Shown here in pieces: positions 24,997 to 35,654 of a stretch of 64,000 nucleotides of DNA. The stretch's first letter is position 1. Every line of letters starts with the position of its first letter. The translations under genes and the position numbers were made by a program. The DNA is from Mycobacterium sp. ST-F2. Lineage in GTDB: Bacteria > Actinomycetota > Actinomycetes > Mycobacteriales > Mycobacteriaceae. The stretch covers positions 19,643 through 83,642 of the forward strand of contig NZ_JMHT01000013.1 of assembly GCF_001905655.1 (NCBI RefSeq), given 5' to 3'. The notes below the pieces were generated by a model that worked only from the letters and a program-made list of their open reading frames with translations, searched no databases and was not told the DNA's origin.

Positions 24997-26274
24997 CTAG
25001 CGACCGGCCGGAACCAGTTCCCTGCCGTCGCGCGTCGGCTCGCCCGAATCGTCGTCGGCCCACTCGAACGGGGCCCGCAGCGTCGCCAGGAGGTGGCGGC
25101 GGTTGATGATCAGGCCCACGACCGCCAGGGCGGCGTACCCGCCGCACAACGCCAGCCGGCCGGTGGTCGACGTGATGGGGAACTGCACCGCGAACAGCGC
25201 CAGCAGCAGCCATGCCGTCGACCGATGGAACCGCAGCGACAGGATCAGCGCGACGCCCATCATGGTCTGGGTGGCGGTGAGCAGCACTTCCTCGATCTGC
25301 CGACCGTCGAGGACCAGCGCGGTTCCGCCGCCGCCGGCCAGGTACGCGATGGGCAGCGAGCCCATCAGCAGCGTCCACTGGTTGACCTTGGAGGAGATGA
25401 GCATGGCGATGGCGGCGGTGCTCTTGCCCCGCGAGGCGAAGATGGTCGCGATGATGAACTCCGGCGCCTCCGAGGCCAGCGGCGCCAGCCACTGCACCAG
25501 CAGGAAGCGGTCGACACCCAGCTCGGTACCCGCATTGATCAGGCTGTTCGCGAACGGCTCGGCACACATCAGGATGACGGCGCCGGCCAGCCCGAACAGC
25601 GTCAGAACCGCGATCCGGCGGGCCCGGTCCGGCAGCGCGCCGATGGCCGCGGCAGTGCCGATGAGGTCGGGCTCTTCGGCCTCACCGCGGGTCAGCTTGT
25701 AGAGGTAGAAGGCGAACCAGGCCAGCATCGCGACGCCCAGCACCAGGTGGATGCGCCCCGTCGCCGGGATGACGAACGCGACGAGGCCGGCGATCAGCAG
25801 GAAGCCCAGCTCGACCCGGTTACCCGGTTCGAGCGCCAACAACCGTTTGCCGGACTTGTTCGTCTTCTGCGCGACGTACAACCCGAGAATCACCACCACC
25901 GGCCAGCCGATACCCATCAGCAGCCGGTTGGAGCCGGTCATGTTGGCGGCGGCGTACTGCACGTAGTCGGCATTGTGGCCGGCGACATAGGCGTAGTACA
26001 GATCGACGGCATATTCGGGCAGCACCGCGATCAGCGCCAGGACGGCGATGGCGAGGCCACCGGACACGTCGACCTGCGCCGCCTCGGCCGCCCAGGCCAG
26101 GACGAAGCTGGCCGCGACGACGGCCGCGCCGAAGGCCAGCAGCGACACAACAGGGTTGGGCTGGACGCCCGCCAGGCGCAGCGTCACCGCCGGGAGAACG
26201 AACACGGCAGCCAGCAGGAGGGATCGCACAAGCGGCCGACGCGTGGTCGGGCCGGCGGATCGGATGCTGGTCAC
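24997..26274 (-). CDS. Sodium/calcium or sodium/proton exchanger-family membrane protein
   Basis: A 425-residue polytopic membrane protein of the cation/Ca2+ exchanger superfamily. The two inverted alpha-repeats are recognisable: ALIAVLPEYAVDLYYAYVAGHNADYVQYAAANMTGSN, then APLASEAPEFIIATIFASRGKSTAAIAMLISSKVNQ. Each contains the conserved acidic residue expected at the ion site (PEY, APEF). About ten to eleven hydrophobic segments are visible. It exchanges a cation across the cytoplasmic membrane; which one cannot be stated. The gene ends 44 bp before the fadD4 start on the same strand and may be transcribed into it, but the palindrome in the gap suggests separate control. Confidence 0.8.
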   Translation of the reverse strand: MTSIRSAGPTTRRPLVRSLLLAAVFVLPAVTLRLAGVQPNPVVSLLAFGAAVVAASFVLAWAAEAAQVDVSGGLAIAVLALIAVLPEYAVDLYYAYVAGHNADYVQYAAANMTGSNRLLMGIGWPVVVILGLYVAQKTNKSGKRLLALEPGNRVELGFLLIAGLVAFVIPATGRIHLVLGVAMLAWFAFYLYKLTRGEAEEPDLIGTAAAIGALPDRARRIAVLTLFGLAGAVILMCAEPFANSLINAGTELGVDRFLLVQWLAPLASEAPEFIIATIFASRGKSTAAIAMLISSKVNQWTLLMGSLPIAYLAGGGGTALVLDGRQIEEVLLTATQTMMGVALILSLRFHRSTAWLLLALFAVQFPITSTTGRLALCGGYAALAVVGLIINRRHLLATLRAPFEWADDDSGEPTRDGRELVPAGR

Positions 26275-26646
26275 GATTGCCGACCATAGCCATCGAAAAT
26301 CGCTCCAGCAACTTAGCGTTGCTACGAATTACCTGGGCTTGTGACACTGAATTTGCTGGTCAGCGTCGTGAACTTTTTGAGTTTGGCTACCCTAACTTCA
26401 TTGTATGGCTAATCAAGATCATTTGTGGTGGGCAGCCGTCGGACCCCCGGGCGGGCCATGAACCGCGCCGAACCTGGCAGTCATCGGTCGCAGGCAGATA
26501 TCCGCCCGTCACGCCACGAGTGTGTACGTAGCGCGTGTCCGCCAACCGATCCGCGATCTGGACGCACATTCGCGGTGGTCACCCGCAAAACACACAACCC
26601 CCGATCTCCTGGGAGACCGGGGGTTGTGTGTTTGCGCTTGAGGGGA
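26275..26646. other. 372-bp non-coding gap between exchanger and pckG
   Basis: No credible gene. The first ~150 bases are relatively AT-rich, include GGGCTTGTGACACTGAA and are likely the exchanger promoter region. The rest is featureless up to the strong pckG terminator at 26588-26633. Confidence 0.6.
26588..26633. terminator. Terminator of pckG
   Basis: A perfect 16-bp stem (AAACACACAACCCCCG with its complement) has a 14-base loop that can itself pair through TCTCC/GGAGA. It lies 14 bp beyond the pckG stop codon. Confidence 0.88.
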
Positions 26647-28473
26647 CTAGCCCTCTTCAGCCAAGCGGTGCTTGAGGGCGTCGAACTCGTCCTTGATGCC
26701 GGTCGGCAGCTTCTCGCCGACGAACTCGAACCACTCTTCGATCAGCGGCAGCTCGTTGCGCCACTCGTCGGCGTTGACGGCCAGCGCCTCATCGACGTCA
26801 GCGGCGTCCACGTCCAGACCGGCCAGGTCCAGGTCGGCGGCGGTCGGGACGATGCCGATCGGGGTGCTCTTGCCCTCGGCCTTGTGCTCGATGCGCTCGA
26901 TGGCCCACTTCAGCACACGGCTGTTCTCGCCGAAGCCCGGCCACAGGAAGCGGCCGTCATCCCCACGACGGAACCAGTTGACGAAGAAGATCTTCGGCAT
27001 CTGGGACTCGTCGGCGTTCTTGCCGATGTTGATCCAGTGCTGGAAGTAGTCACCGACGTGGTAGCCGAGGAACGGCAGCATGGCCATCGGGTCGCGGCGG
27101 ACGGTGCCGACCTTGCCCTCGGCAGCGGCGGTCTGCTCGGAGCCCAGGGTGGCGCCGATGAACACACCGTGCTGCCAGTCGCGGGCCTGCGTGATCAGCG
27201 GCACCGTCGTCTTGCGGCGGCCACCGAACAGGATCGCCGAGATCGGCACACCCTGCGGGTCGTCCCACTCGGGAGCAACCGACGGGCACTGCGAGATCGG
27301 GGTCGTGTAGCGCGAGTTCGGGTGCGCAGCCTTCTCGCCGGACTCGGGCGTCCAGTCCCGGCCCTGCCAGTCGATGAGGTGCTGCGGGTCGCCTTCCAGG
27401 CCCTCCCACCAGACGTCACCGTCGTCGGTCTTGGCGACGTTGGTGAAGACGGTGTTGCCGGCGGCGATGGTCTTCATGGCGTTCGGGTTCGACGACCAGT
27501 TGGTGCCCGGCGCGACGCCGAAGAAGCCGAACTCGGGGTTGACGGCGTACAGGCGGCCGTCCTTGCCGAACCGCATCCAGGCGATGTCGTCGCCGACGGT
27601 CTCGGCGCGCCAGCCCGGGATGGTGGGCTGCAGCATCGCGAGGTTGGTCTTACCGCACGCCGACGGGAACGCCGCGGCGATGTAGTACGCCTTGTTCTCC
27701 GGGGAGATGAGCTTGAGGATCAGCATGTGCTCGGCGAGCCAGCCCTCGTCGTGCGCCATGGCCGAGGCGATACGCAGCGAGTAGCACTTCTTGCCCAGCA
27801 GCGCGTTGCCGCCGTAGCCCGAGCCGAAGCTCATGATCTCGCGGGTCTCGGGGAAGTGGGAGATGTACTTGGTGTCGTTGCAGGGCCACGGCACGTCCTT
27901 CTGGCCCGGCTCCAGCGGGGCGCCGATGGAGTGCAGCGCCTTGACGAAGAAGCCGTCGTCGCCGAGCTTGGCCAGCGCCTTGGCACCCATGCGGGTCATG
28001 GTGCGCATCGAGACGACGACGTACTCCGAGTCGGTGATCTCGACACCGAGCTTGGGGTCCTCCGCGTCCAGCGGGCCCATGCAGAACGGCACTACCCATA
28101 GGGTCCGGCCACGCATGCAGCCGCGGTAGAGGTCGGTCATGATGCCGCGCATCTCGGCCGGGTCCATCCAGTTGTTGGTGGGGCCGGCGTCCTCTTCGCG
28201 CTGCGAGCAGATGAAGGTGCGGGACTCGACGCGAGCGACGTCCGACGGATCCGAAAGTGCCAGGTACGAATTCGGCAGCTTCTCGTCGTTCAGCTTCTCG
28301 AAGGTGCCGGCCTCGACGAGGTGCGCGGTGAGGCGGTTGAACTCCTCGTCCGACCCGTCGGCGAACATCACCCGGTCGGGCTGAGTCAGCTCCGCAACTT
28401 CACGAACCCAGGCGAGCAGCCCGGCGTGATTCGTCGGAGCGGCGTCCAGACCTGGAATGGTCGCTGAGGTCAT
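26647..28473 (-). CDS. pckG: Phosphoenolpyruvate carboxykinase (GTP)
   Basis: A 608-residue GTP-type PEP carboxykinase that interconverts oxaloacetate and PEP at the start of gluconeogenesis, essential when growing on fatty acids or sterols. The kinase-1a P-loop with the reactive cysteine is [16 protein letters not shown]. The metal and substrate regions ([31 protein letters not shown]) and the GTP pocket ([25 protein letters not shown]) are intact. The start is ATG 28473, with AGGAG just upstream; the open frame extends to 28566 without support. It is monocistronic, with its own terminator. Upstream at 28502-28515 is a small palindrome. Confidence 0.97.
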   Translation of the reverse strand: MTSATIPGLDAAPTNHAGLLAWVREVAELTQPDRVMFADGSDEEFNRLTAHLVEAGTFEKLNDEKLPNSYLALSDPSDVARVESRTFICSQREEDAGPTNNWMDPAEMRGIMTDLYRGCMRGRTLWVVPFCMGPLDAEDPKLGVEITDSEYVVVSMRTMTRMGAKALAKLGDDGFFVKALHSIGAPLEPGQKDVPWPCNDTKYISHFPETREIMSFGSGYGGNALLGKKCYSLRIASAMAHDEGWLAEHMLILKLISPENKAYYIAAAFPSACGKTNLAMLQPTIPGWRAETVGDDIAWMRFGKDGRLYAVNPEFGFFGVAPGTNWSSNPNAMKTIAAGNTVFTNVAKTDDGDVWWEGLEGDPQHLIDWQGRDWTPESGEKAAHPNSRYTTPISQCPSVAPEWDDPQGVPISAILFGGRRKTTVPLITQARDWQHGVFIGATLGSEQTAAAEGKVGTVRRDPMAMLPFLGYHVGDYFQHWINIGKNADESQMPKIFFVNWFRRGDDGRFLWPGFGENSRVLKWAIERIEHKAEGKSTPIGIVPTAADLDLAGLDVDAADVDEALAVNADEWRNELPLIEEWFEFVGEKLPTGIKDEFDALKHRLAEEG

Positions 28474-28501
28474 CAAATTCTCCTGGTCGCAATCCAGCAA
28501 T

Positions 28502-28515
28502 ACCTCATTAGAGGT
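28502..28515. promoter_or_regulatory. Small palindrome upstream of pckG
   Basis: ACCTCATTAGAGGT has perfect 5-bp half-sites (ACCTC/GAGGT) around ATTA, 29 bp upstream of the pckG start. It is in a good place for a repressor or activator site, but it is short and no regulator is known. Confidence 0.35.
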
Positions 28516-28575
28516 TAACGTGAGTGACATACAAGTGGGCAATCGGGATGGTGTCCGATCTCTCACAAGAACGAT

Positions 28576-29676
28576 TCAGAAAGAACGATCACGGATCGGC
28601 GAATCCGCTGGTACCCGATTCGGGGCGGGTGACGGACGGTTACCGGTCGGTAGCGCGGCAGCTTCGGTCGGAGCAATTCCAAAATCGGTCAATTTTCCGT
28701 TTTGTGATCTGCGCGGGGCTGCCTGCGCCTCAAGTAGCCGAAAAGCGAGTTCCTCCTCGCTCGCCTGCCGCACCGCGGTGACCGCGGTCCCGACCCACCG
28801 GTCCAGCACCGCCCGGCGGTGCATCCGCGCCCGGGTCCGGATGACCGCCCAGGTCAGTGCCAGGCCCAGGGCCAGTCCCAGAACCCCACCGAGCCGATCG
28901 GGCACGCCGGCCAGCCCTGTCGCCACCCTGGCCAGCCCCAATGCCGCGCCGAGGCCGAAACCGGCGCCCAGCAGAGCGCCCAACCACATCTCGTCAGGCC
29001 GTTGGGTCAGCACCGGGGCGGGCAGGTCGGGCGGCCGACGCGCGGCATGGCCTGAGACGCCCAGCGCGACACCGGTCGCTTCCCGAACCCGCCCGGCCAC
29101 CTCGGCCAATCGGTGGCGGGCGCCGACCTCGAAACGCGCGGCCGCATGCCGGCCCGACGGCACCTCGGCGAGCAGGTCGGCACGCAGGTCACCGAACAGC
29201 CTGCGGGCGTCCCGGAGCAGGTCCAGCTTGATCCGCTGCAGTTCCAGCCGGGACATTGTGGGCGCCGTACCGCACTGCGCGAGCAAGCGCAGCGAGCCGC
29301 GACTGAGGTCTGCGGCACAGCGGCGACGCACGTCGTCGGTGGTGTGGCGGCCGTGGCGGCGCCAGCGCAGGGCCCGCCGCAGATGCGCATCGGCGTCCAT
29401 ACCGCGGTCGACGACGAGGCCGTCGGCTTCCAGCACGGCAGTGGCGGCTGCTGTCACCAGAGCGGCCGTCGCATCGGACACCAACCAGCGCTGCACCCGG
29501 TCGTCATCCAATTCTGTTGCTGCCCAGGCAATTTCACTCAGCGCTGCACGCATCGCGCGGTATCGGCCCGCAGCGTCACCGGCATCAGGTCCGGCGACGA
29601 CGTGAGCCAGGCCCGGAACCTCCGCCGCCAACGCGTCCAGCGCAGCGGTGAACCGCTGCCAATTCTCCTCCGACAC
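28576..29676 (-). CDS. Conserved mycobacterial membrane protein (Rv0209-like)
   Basis: A 366-residue protein of unknown function. The N-terminal ~220 residues are helical, charged and rich in Arg/Ala/Leu (LRRALRWRRHGRHTTDDVRRRC...). Two hydrophobic segments follow (MWLGALLGAGFGLGAALGLA and GGVLGLALGLALTWAVI), with a basic C-terminal tail. The topology resembles dynamin-associated or GTPase-neighbour membrane proteins, but no GTP-binding motif is present. The GTG at 29676 is the likely start. Position between trmB and pckG agrees with Rv0209 in M. tuberculosis. It is divergent from trmB, 109 bp apart. Confidence 0.65.
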   Translation of the reverse strand: MSEENWQRFTAALDALAAEVPGLAHVVAGPDAGDAAGRYRAMRAALSEIAWAATELDDDRVQRWLVSDATAALVTAAATAVLEADGLVVDRGMDADAHLRRALRWRRHGRHTTDDVRRRCAADLSRGSLRLLAQCGTAPTMSRLELQRIKLDLLRDARRLFGDLRADLLAEVPSGRHAAARFEVGARHRLAEVAGRVREATGVALGVSGHAARRPPDLPAPVLTQRPDEMWLGALLGAGFGLGAALGLARVATGLAGVPDRLGGVLGLALGLALTWAVIRTRARMHRRAVLDRWVGTAVTAVRQASEEELAFRLLEAQAAPRRSQNGKLTDFGIAPTEAAALPTGNRPSPAPNRVPADSPIRDRSF

Positions 29677-29785
29677 CACGCCCCCCGGATGCCATCGTCG
29701 CACCTCCGGGCAGGTGTGGCCGACGCCGTTTTCCAGGCAACTGTTGGGTATCAATCTGCACCACGATGCGGGCTCTCACCGCCTG

Positions 29786-30616
29786 ATGAGAGACGATGGA
29801 CGGATGTATGCCCAGCGCGAGGACACCGGGGCGAGCGAAGCGACGGGGGAAGACGACGCTGCCTCGTCGGCCGGCGCCCCGTCGGCCGAAATCGAGCCTG
29901 CCGCCGAAACCACCGCCGCGCCCACCCATCAGCACCGCCGCGTCACCAGCTTCCGGTCCCGCCGGTCGAGCCTGTCCACCAAACAGCAGAGCACCTGGGA
30001 CCGACGGTGGCCTGAGCTGGGCAAAGTCGCCCGCTCGGATGACGGCGAACCGGCCCCGCTGATCGACACCGCGGCCTGGTTCGGCCGCACCGCGCCCGTC
30101 GTGCTGGAGATCGGCAGCGGCACCGGCATCTCGACGCTGGCCATGGCGCAGGAGGAACCGCACCTCGACGTCATCGCGGTCGAGGTCTACCGCAAGGGCC
30201 TGGCCCAGCTGCTCGGCGGCGTCGACCGGGCCGGCCTGACGAATGTGAGATTTGTCCGCGGCGACGGCGTCGATGTGCTGGAACACATGATCGCCCCGGG
30301 CACCTTGACCGCCGTGCGGGTGTTCTTCCCGGACCCGTGGCCCAAGGCCCGCCACCACAAGCGCCGGCTGCTGCAGGCCGAGACGGTCGCGCTGATCTCC
30401 AGCCGCCTCAAGCCCGGCGGCATCCTGCACGCGGCCACCGACCACGCCGACTACGCGGTGCAGATCGCCGAAGTGGGCGACGCCGAGCCGACGCTGAAGC
30501 GCACCTCGGTCGACGCCGACCTGCCGATCTCGGTGCAGCGGCCCACGACCAAATACGAGGCGCGGGGCATGCGGATGGGCAGCCCCATCACCGAGCTCAT
30601 CTGGGAAAGGCTCTAG
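29786..30616 (+). CDS. trmB: tRNA (guanine-N7-)-methyltransferase TrmB
   Basis: A 276-residue SAM-dependent enzyme that methylates G46 of tRNA. The SAM motif is VVLEIGSGTGISTLAMA, followed by the TrmB-specific RVFFPDPWPKARHHKRRL and the C-terminal block RPTTKYEARGMRMGS. The first ~60 residues are a variable, Ala/Glu-rich extension before the conserved RSRRSSLSTKQQSTW. The start at 29786 fits the family better than ATG 29804, but neither has a clear ribosome-binding site. It is the first gene of the trmB-NYN-mmpL3 group, a conserved mycobacterial arrangement (Rv0208c-Rv0206c). Confidence 0.93.
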   Translation: MRDDGRMYAQREDTGASEATGEDDAASSAGAPSAEIEPAAETTAAPTHQHRRVTSFRSRRSSLSTKQQSTWDRRWPELGKVARSDDGEPAPLIDTAAWFGRTAPVVLEIGSGTGISTLAMAQEEPHLDVIAVEVYRKGLAQLLGGVDRAGLTNVRFVRGDGVDVLEHMIAPGTLTAVRVFFPDPWPKARHHKRRLLQAETVALISSRLKPGGILHAATDHADYAVQIAEVGDAEPTLKRTSVDADLPISVQRPTTKYEARGMRMGSPITELIWERL

Positions 30617-31330
30617 GTGACGACCACCACTGAGGCCTTTCCGCAGGCCATCCCACAGGTCAAGCCCTACCCGCCGACCCCGCCGCCGGGGCCCCGGCCA
30701 CACCGGGTGCTGCTGGTGTGGGACGCGCCGAACCTGGACATGGGCCTCGGGTCGATCCTCGGCGGACGGCCGACGGCCGCGCACCGGCCCCGATTCGATG
30801 CGCTGGGCCGCTGGCTGCTGGCGCGCACGAATGAGATCGCCAACGGCCGCAGGCCGGACCAGGCACCGGTGTCCCTCGAGCCCGAGGCGACCGTCTTCAC
30901 CAACATCGCCCCTGGCAGCGCCGACGTCGTGCGGCCGTGGGTCGAGGCACTGCGGAACGTCGGTTTCGCGGTGTTCGCCAAGCCGAAACTCGACGAAGAC
31001 AGCGACGTGGACAGCGACATGCTGGCCCACATCGCGCTGCGCCGCAGCGAGGGCCTGGCCGGCATCTATGTGGCTTCGGCCGACGGTCAGGCGTTCCGTC
31101 AGCCGCTCGAAGAGATCGCCCACGACGGCACCCCCGCGACCGTGGTCGGATTTCGCGAACATGCCAGTTGGGCGTTAGCGTCGGATACCTTGGACTTCGT
31201 CGACCTGGAAGACATCCCTGGTGTCTTCAGGGAGCCGCTGCCGCGAATCGGCCTGGATTCGCTGCCTGATCAGGGCGCGTGGCTGCAGCCGTTCCGGCCG
31301 TTGTCCGCGCTGCTGAGCTCGCGCGCTTAG
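30617..31330 (+). CDS. NYN-domain (PIN-like) putative ribonuclease (Rv0207c-like)
   Basis: A 237-residue NYN/PIN-like protein. The domain starts at VLLVWDAPNLDMGLGSIL, with conserved acidic residues in VWDAPN, DEDSDVDSDMLAHI and YVASADGQAF that would bind the metal for RNA cleavage. The first ~30 residues are Pro-rich. The GTG start immediately follows the trmB stop with no gap, so the two are translationally linked, and it precedes mmpL3. The fixed linkage of a tRNA methylase, a candidate RNase and the mycolate exporter is conserved in mycobacteria, with no known functional reason. Confidence 0.8.
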   Translation: MTTTTEAFPQAIPQVKPYPPTPPPGPRPHRVLLVWDAPNLDMGLGSILGGRPTAAHRPRFDALGRWLLARTNEIANGRRPDQAPVSLEPEATVFTNIAPGSADVVRPWVEALRNVGFAVFAKPKLDEDSDVDSDMLAHIALRRSEGLAGIYVASADGQAFRQPLEEIAHDGTPATVVGFREHASWALASDTLDFVDLEDIPGVFREPLPRIGLDSLPDQGAWLQPFRPLSALLSSRA

Positions 31331-31427
31331 GAATAACTACAGATGACGTGTGCGGTGGCCAAAAATGGCAACCTCTTAGAGAGTGCCTTTGAGCAGGACT
31401 TTATGCAGATAATCGTGAGGAGCTGAC

Positions 31428-34394
31428 GTGTTCGCCTGGTGGGGTCGAACGGTGTACCGATTCCGATACATAGTGATCGGTGTCATGGTCGCACTGTGCC
31501 TTGGTGGCGCCGTATACGGGTCCAGCCTTGGCGAGCATGTCACACAAAGTGGCTTCTACAACGAAGGCAGCGAGTCCGTCGCCGCGTCGGTCCTCGGTGA
31601 TGAGGTGTACGGCCGCGACCGGACCAGCCTGGTCGTGGCGATCCTGACCCCGCCCGACAACAAGAAGATCACCGATCCGGCGTGGCAGAAGAAGGTCAGC
31701 GCCGAGCTGGACACCTTCGTGAGCGACCACAAGGACAAGGTCGTGGCCTGGGTCGGCTGGCTCAAGGCGCCCAGCGACGGCCTGAAGAAGATGACGACGC
31801 AGGACCTGCGGCACACCTTCATCACCGTCCCGCTCAAGGGCGACAACGACGACGCGATCCTGAAGAACTACCAGGCCGTCGCCCCCGACCTGTACAAGGT
31901 CAACGGCGGCAACATCAAACTGGCCGGCCTGGAACCGCTGGCCAGCGAGCTGACCGGCACCATCGGCACCGACCAGAAGCGCGCCGAGCTCGCCATCGTG
32001 CCGCTCGTCGCGGTCGTGCTGTTCTTCGTGTTCGGCGGAGCGGTCGCCGCCGCACTCCCCGCGATCATCGGCGGCCTGACCATCGGTGGCGCACTCGGCA
32101 TCCTGCGGTTCACCGCCGAATTCGGTCCGGTGCACTTCTTCGCCCAGCCCGTCGTGACCATGATGGGCTTCGGTATCGCCATCGACTACGGCCTGTTCAT
32201 CGTGAGCCGGTTCCGAGAAGAACTGGCCGAGGGCTACGACGTCGAGGCCGCGGTTCGAAGATCCGTCATGACCTCGGGCCGCACCGTCGCGTTCTCCGCG
32301 GTGATCATCGTCGCGTCGTCCCTGCCGCTGCTGCTGATCCCGCTGGGCTTCTTGCGGTCCATCACCTACGCCATCATCGCGTCGGTGCTGCTGGCCGCCT
32401 TCCTGTCGAATACGGTGCTGCCCGCCGTCCTCGGCATCCTGGGTACCAACGTCGACGCGCTCGGTGTCCGCACCCTGCTGAAGGTGCCGTTCCTGGCCAA
32501 CTGGCCGTTCTCGCGCAAGATCATCGACTGGTTCGCCGAGAAGACACAGAAGACCAAGACCCGCGAAGAGGTCGAGAAGGGCTTCTGGGGCAAGTTGGTC
32601 AACGTCGTCATGAAGCGGCCGCTGGCCTTTGCCGTGCCGATCACCATCGGGATGATCCTGCTGGTGATCCCGCTGGGTCAGCTGGCCCTGGCCGGCATGA
32701 GCGAGAAGTACCTGCCGCCGGACAACTCGGTTCGCGTGGCGCAGGAAGAGTTCGACAAGATCTTCCCCGGCTTCCGCACCAACGCCCTGACCCTGGTGAT
32801 CAAGAGCGACAACGGCCAGCCCGTCACCGACCAGCAGATCGCTCAGGTGCGGGCCAACGCCGCCACCATCAGCGGGTTCGTGATGCCGGACGACAACGAC
32901 AAGTCGAAGATGTGGGCCGAGCGGACCTACCAGGAGGGTGGCACCAAGACCCCGTCGGTCCGGGTGCTGTCCAACGGTCTGGTCAACAGTGGTGACGCGT
33001 CCGAGAAGATCAACGAACTGCGCGCCCTGCAGGAACCGCACGGCGTCAAGGTCATGGTCGGCGGCACCCCGGCGCTGGAGCAGGACAGCATCAGCACGCT
33101 GTACGAGAAGCTCCCGCTGATGGGCGTGATCCTGGTCATCACCACGACCATCCTGATGTTCCTGGCGTTCGGTTCGCTGGTGCTGCCCATCAAGGCCGCG
33201 CTGATGAGCGCGCTCACCCTTGGCTCGACCATGGGCATCCTGACCTGGATGTTCGTCGAGAACGGGCACGGGTCCGGACTGATGAACTACACCGCGCAGC
33301 CGCTGATGGCCCCGATGATCGGCCTGATCATCGCGGTGATCTGGGGTCTGTCGACCGACTACGAGGTCTTCCTGGTGTCCCGCATGGTGGAGGCCCGCGA
33401 ACGCGGCATGTCCACCGCCGAGGCCATCCGGATCGGTACCGCGACCACCGGACGCCTGATCACCGGCGCGGCGCTGGTGCTGGCCGTCGTCGTCGGCGCG
33501 TTCGCGTTCTCAGACCTGGTGATGATGAAGTACCTGGCGTTCGGTCTGCTGATGGCGCTGCTGCTCGACGCCACCGTCATCCGGATGTTCCTGGTGCCGG
33601 CCGTCATGAAGCTCCTGGGCGACGACTGCTGGTGGGCGCCGCTGTGGATGAAGCGCATCCAGCAGAAGCTCGGCCTCGGCGAGACCGAGCTGCCCGACGA
33701 GCGCAAGCGTCCCGCGGTCCGCGACCCCGAGGAGCCGCGTGCCCTCGTCGGTTCCGGTGCGCCCGCGCGCGCCCCGCACGATCCGACCCATCCGGCCGCC
33801 GGCCAGCGCGCCGTCCCGACCCGGATCAACCCCGGTCAGCCGCAGCCGCCGAGCCAGGCCCCGACCAACCGGATGCCGTCGGCCCCGCAGGCGCCGGCTC
33901 CGGCCCCGCAGGCGCCACCCGCACCGCCGGCGCCGCCGGTCCAGGCACCCGAGTCCGAGCCCGCGACCACGCGGTTCAGCGCCGCCAAGGCGTTCCGCAA
34001 CGTGGTGTCGAACGTGACCCGCGCCGTCACCCCGCAGAACGACCCGGCGACCACCGCGATGGGTCAGACCTCTGATCCCGCCACCACCGCGTTGCGCGCG
34101 CCAGGTGCTGCTCGGCCCGCCGACCCGAGCCCGGGCCAGGGCGCCAGCGGCAACCGGGAGATCGAATCGTGGCTCGGCCAGCTGCGGGGCAACCTCAGCG
34201 CCTCCGGGCCGCAGATCCAGACCCCGTCAGACGCACCGGGTGATCAGGGCAACGAGCCGACCACCGCGTTCCGCGCGCAGCCGGCCGAGACGCCCGATGC
34301 CACCGAGAAGATCGACACCGCGGAAACCCAGCGCCGCGGTAGCGGCGGCGGCGTCAGCGCCCAGGATCTGCTGCGCCGGGAGGGCCGTCTGTAG
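31428..34394 (+). CDS. mmpL3: Trehalose monomycolate exporter MmpL3
   Basis: A 988-residue RND transporter, the essential flippase/exporter of trehalose monomycolate in the inner membrane. The N-terminus [20 protein letters not shown] and the first periplasmic domain ([24 protein letters not shown]) are MmpL3-specific. The proton-relay Asp-Tyr pairs are in IAIDYGLF (near residue 254) and STDYEVF (near 643). Twelve membrane segments are expected. The last ~250 residues are a Pro-rich, low-complexity cytoplasmic tail ending in a conserved [16 protein letters not shown] segment. The GTG start has GAGGAG upstream. Its 3' end overlaps the convergent AI-2E gene by 41 bp. Confidence 0.96.
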   Translation: MFAWWGRTVYRFRYIVIGVMVALCLGGAVYGSSLGEHVTQSGFYNEGSESVAASVLGDEVYGRDRTSLVVAILTPPDNKKITDPAWQKKVSAELDTFVSDHKDKVVAWVGWLKAPSDGLKKMTTQDLRHTFITVPLKGDNDDAILKNYQAVAPDLYKVNGGNIKLAGLEPLASELTGTIGTDQKRAELAIVPLVAVVLFFVFGGAVAAALPAIIGGLTIGGALGILRFTAEFGPVHFFAQPVVTMMGFGIAIDYGLFIVSRFREELAEGYDVEAAVRRSVMTSGRTVAFSAVIIVASSLPLLLIPLGFLRSITYAIIASVLLAAFLSNTVLPAVLGILGTNVDALGVRTLLKVPFLANWPFSRKIIDWFAEKTQKTKTREEVEKGFWGKLVNVVMKRPLAFAVPITIGMILLVIPLGQLALAGMSEKYLPPDNSVRVAQEEFDKIFPGFRTNALTLVIKSDNGQPVTDQQIAQVRANAATISGFVMPDDNDKSKMWAERTYQEGGTKTPSVRVLSNGLVNSGDASEKINELRALQEPHGVKVMVGGTPALEQDSISTLYEKLPLMGVILVITTTILMFLAFGSLVLPIKAALMSALTLGSTMGILTWMFVENGHGSGLMNYTAQPLMAPMIGLIIAVIWGLSTDYEVFLVSRMVEARERGMSTAEAIRIGTATTGRLITGAALVLAVVVGAFAFSDLVMMKYLAFGLLMALLLDATVIRMFLVPAVMKLLGDDCWWAPLWMKRIQQKLGLGETELPDERKRPAVRDPEEPRALVGSGAPARAPHDPTHPAAGQRAVPTRINPGQPQPPSQAPTNRMPSAPQAPAPAPQAPPAPPAPPVQAPESEPATTRFSAAKAFRNVVSNVTRAVTPQNDPATTAMGQTSDPATTALRAPGAARPADPSPGQGASGNREIESWLGQLRGNLSASGPQIQTPSDAPGDQGNEPTTAFRAQPAETPDATEKIDTAETQRRGSGGGVSAQDLLRREGRL

Positions 34395-35520
34395 CTGGCG
34401 AGTCGGGCGTCACCGCGGCTGCGGCGACCGACCCGGCCTTCGCCAGCAGGTCTGCTTCCACGGCCGCCGGATCGTCGGCGATCAGCACGCGGATGGCGCT
34501 GTTGAGGAAAGCGACGATCGGCACCGCGATCAGCGCGCCGATGATGCCGGCGGTGACACTGCCGCCGGCGATCGCGAGGACGACGGCGAGCGGGTGCACC
34601 GATACCGCGCGGCCCATGACGATGGGCTGCAGCACGTGGGCCTCCAGCTGCTGCACCGCGATGATCAGGCCGAGGGCGATCAGCGCGTAGATCCAGCCCT
34701 TCGCGATCAACGCCACCACCACGGCCACGAAACCGGTCACCACCGCACCGACGAGCGGGACGAACGCACCCAGGAACACCAGCGAGGCCAGTGGCAGCGC
34801 CAGCGGAATCCCCATGATCGCCAGCCCGGTGCCGATACCGACGGCGTCGACGAGCGCCACCACGAACGTCGCGCGGACGTAGCCGATCAGTGAGCCGAAG
34901 CCGGCCCGGCCGGCGTCGCGCACCCGGTCCCGCACCGTGGCCGGGAAGATCTTGGTGACGAATGCGTAGATGTCGCGGCCGCCGTGCAGCAGGAAGATCA
35001 GGGTGAACAGGACCAGCAGCATGCCGGTGATGATCTCGGTCAGGGCGCCGGCGGTGGAGAAGACGCCGCTGGTCAGCTTGGCCTGATTGTTCTTCAGCGC
35101 ATCGATGGCGGTCTGGCCGACGCTGTTGATCTGATCGGCGCTCAGATGCAGGACCGGGCCTTCGGTCAGCCATTTGCGGGCGCCGTCGATGCTCCTGGTG
35201 ACCTGTTCCACCAGCGCCGGCGCGCCCTCGATGAACTGGGAGACGACGAACGTCAGGATGCCGCCCATCACCACGATGGAGCTCAACAGCATCGCCGCGA
35301 CCGCCGCACCGCGCGGCAGACCCCACCGCGTCAGCAGGTCGACGGCCGGCAGCAGGAACGCCGCGGCCAGCGTGGCCAGCAGCACCGGCACGACGATGAC
35401 CTCGAGCTTGATGACCAGCCACAGCAGGGCGAGCACCGCGCCGAAGATCGCCAGCAACCGCCATGACCAGGCCGCGGCCTTACGTACTACCGGATCGACC
35501 GCTTCGTCGGCGTGTGACAT
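34354..35520 (-). CDS. AI-2E/PerM family membrane permease (Rv0205-like)
   Basis: A 388-residue PerM/AI-2E family permease with about eight hydrophobic segments and a large central loop (residues ~85-160). Family signatures include [18 protein letters not shown] and [25 protein letters not shown], and the end-segment [26 protein letters not shown]. The transported substrate is unknown. The ATG at 35520 is the start. The last 41 bp overlap the 3' end of mmpL3 on the opposite strand, an arrangement conserved in order with Rv0205-Rv0206c. Transcription of the two genes must collide unless termination is internal. Confidence 0.85.
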   Translation of the reverse strand: MSHADEAVDPVVRKAAAWSWRLLAIFGAVLALLWLVIKLEVIVVPVLLATLAAAFLLPAVDLLTRWGLPRGAAVAAMLLSSIVVMGGILTFVVSQFIEGAPALVEQVTRSIDGARKWLTEGPVLHLSADQINSVGQTAIDALKNNQAKLTSGVFSTAGALTEIITGMLLVLFTLIFLLHGGRDIYAFVTKIFPATVRDRVRDAGRAGFGSLIGYVRATFVVALVDAVGIGTGLAIMGIPLALPLASLVFLGAFVPLVGAVVTGFVAVVVALIAKGWIYALIALGLIIAVQQLEAHVLQPIVMGRAVSVHPLAVVLAIAGGSVTAGIIGALIAVPIVAFLNSAIRVLIADDPAAVEADLLAKAGSVAAAAVTPDSPATDGPPGAADPGR

Positions 35521-35654
35521 GGGCGCCAGCGTAGCGCCGCGGGATGCCGCCCGGCGAGAAGCCGGAGGCGGATCGCGTATGAGCCCGCGGGGTCGTTGCG
35601 CGTTGCGTGCCGCACACGGCGCGCCGACGGCGACACGCCGGATACGCTAAGCGG

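Noticed and set aside
26382..26398. TTTGGCTACCCTAACTT resembling an IdeR iron box
   Set aside because: Too many mismatches to the IdeR consensus and imperfect dyad symmetry; no iron gene lies next to it.
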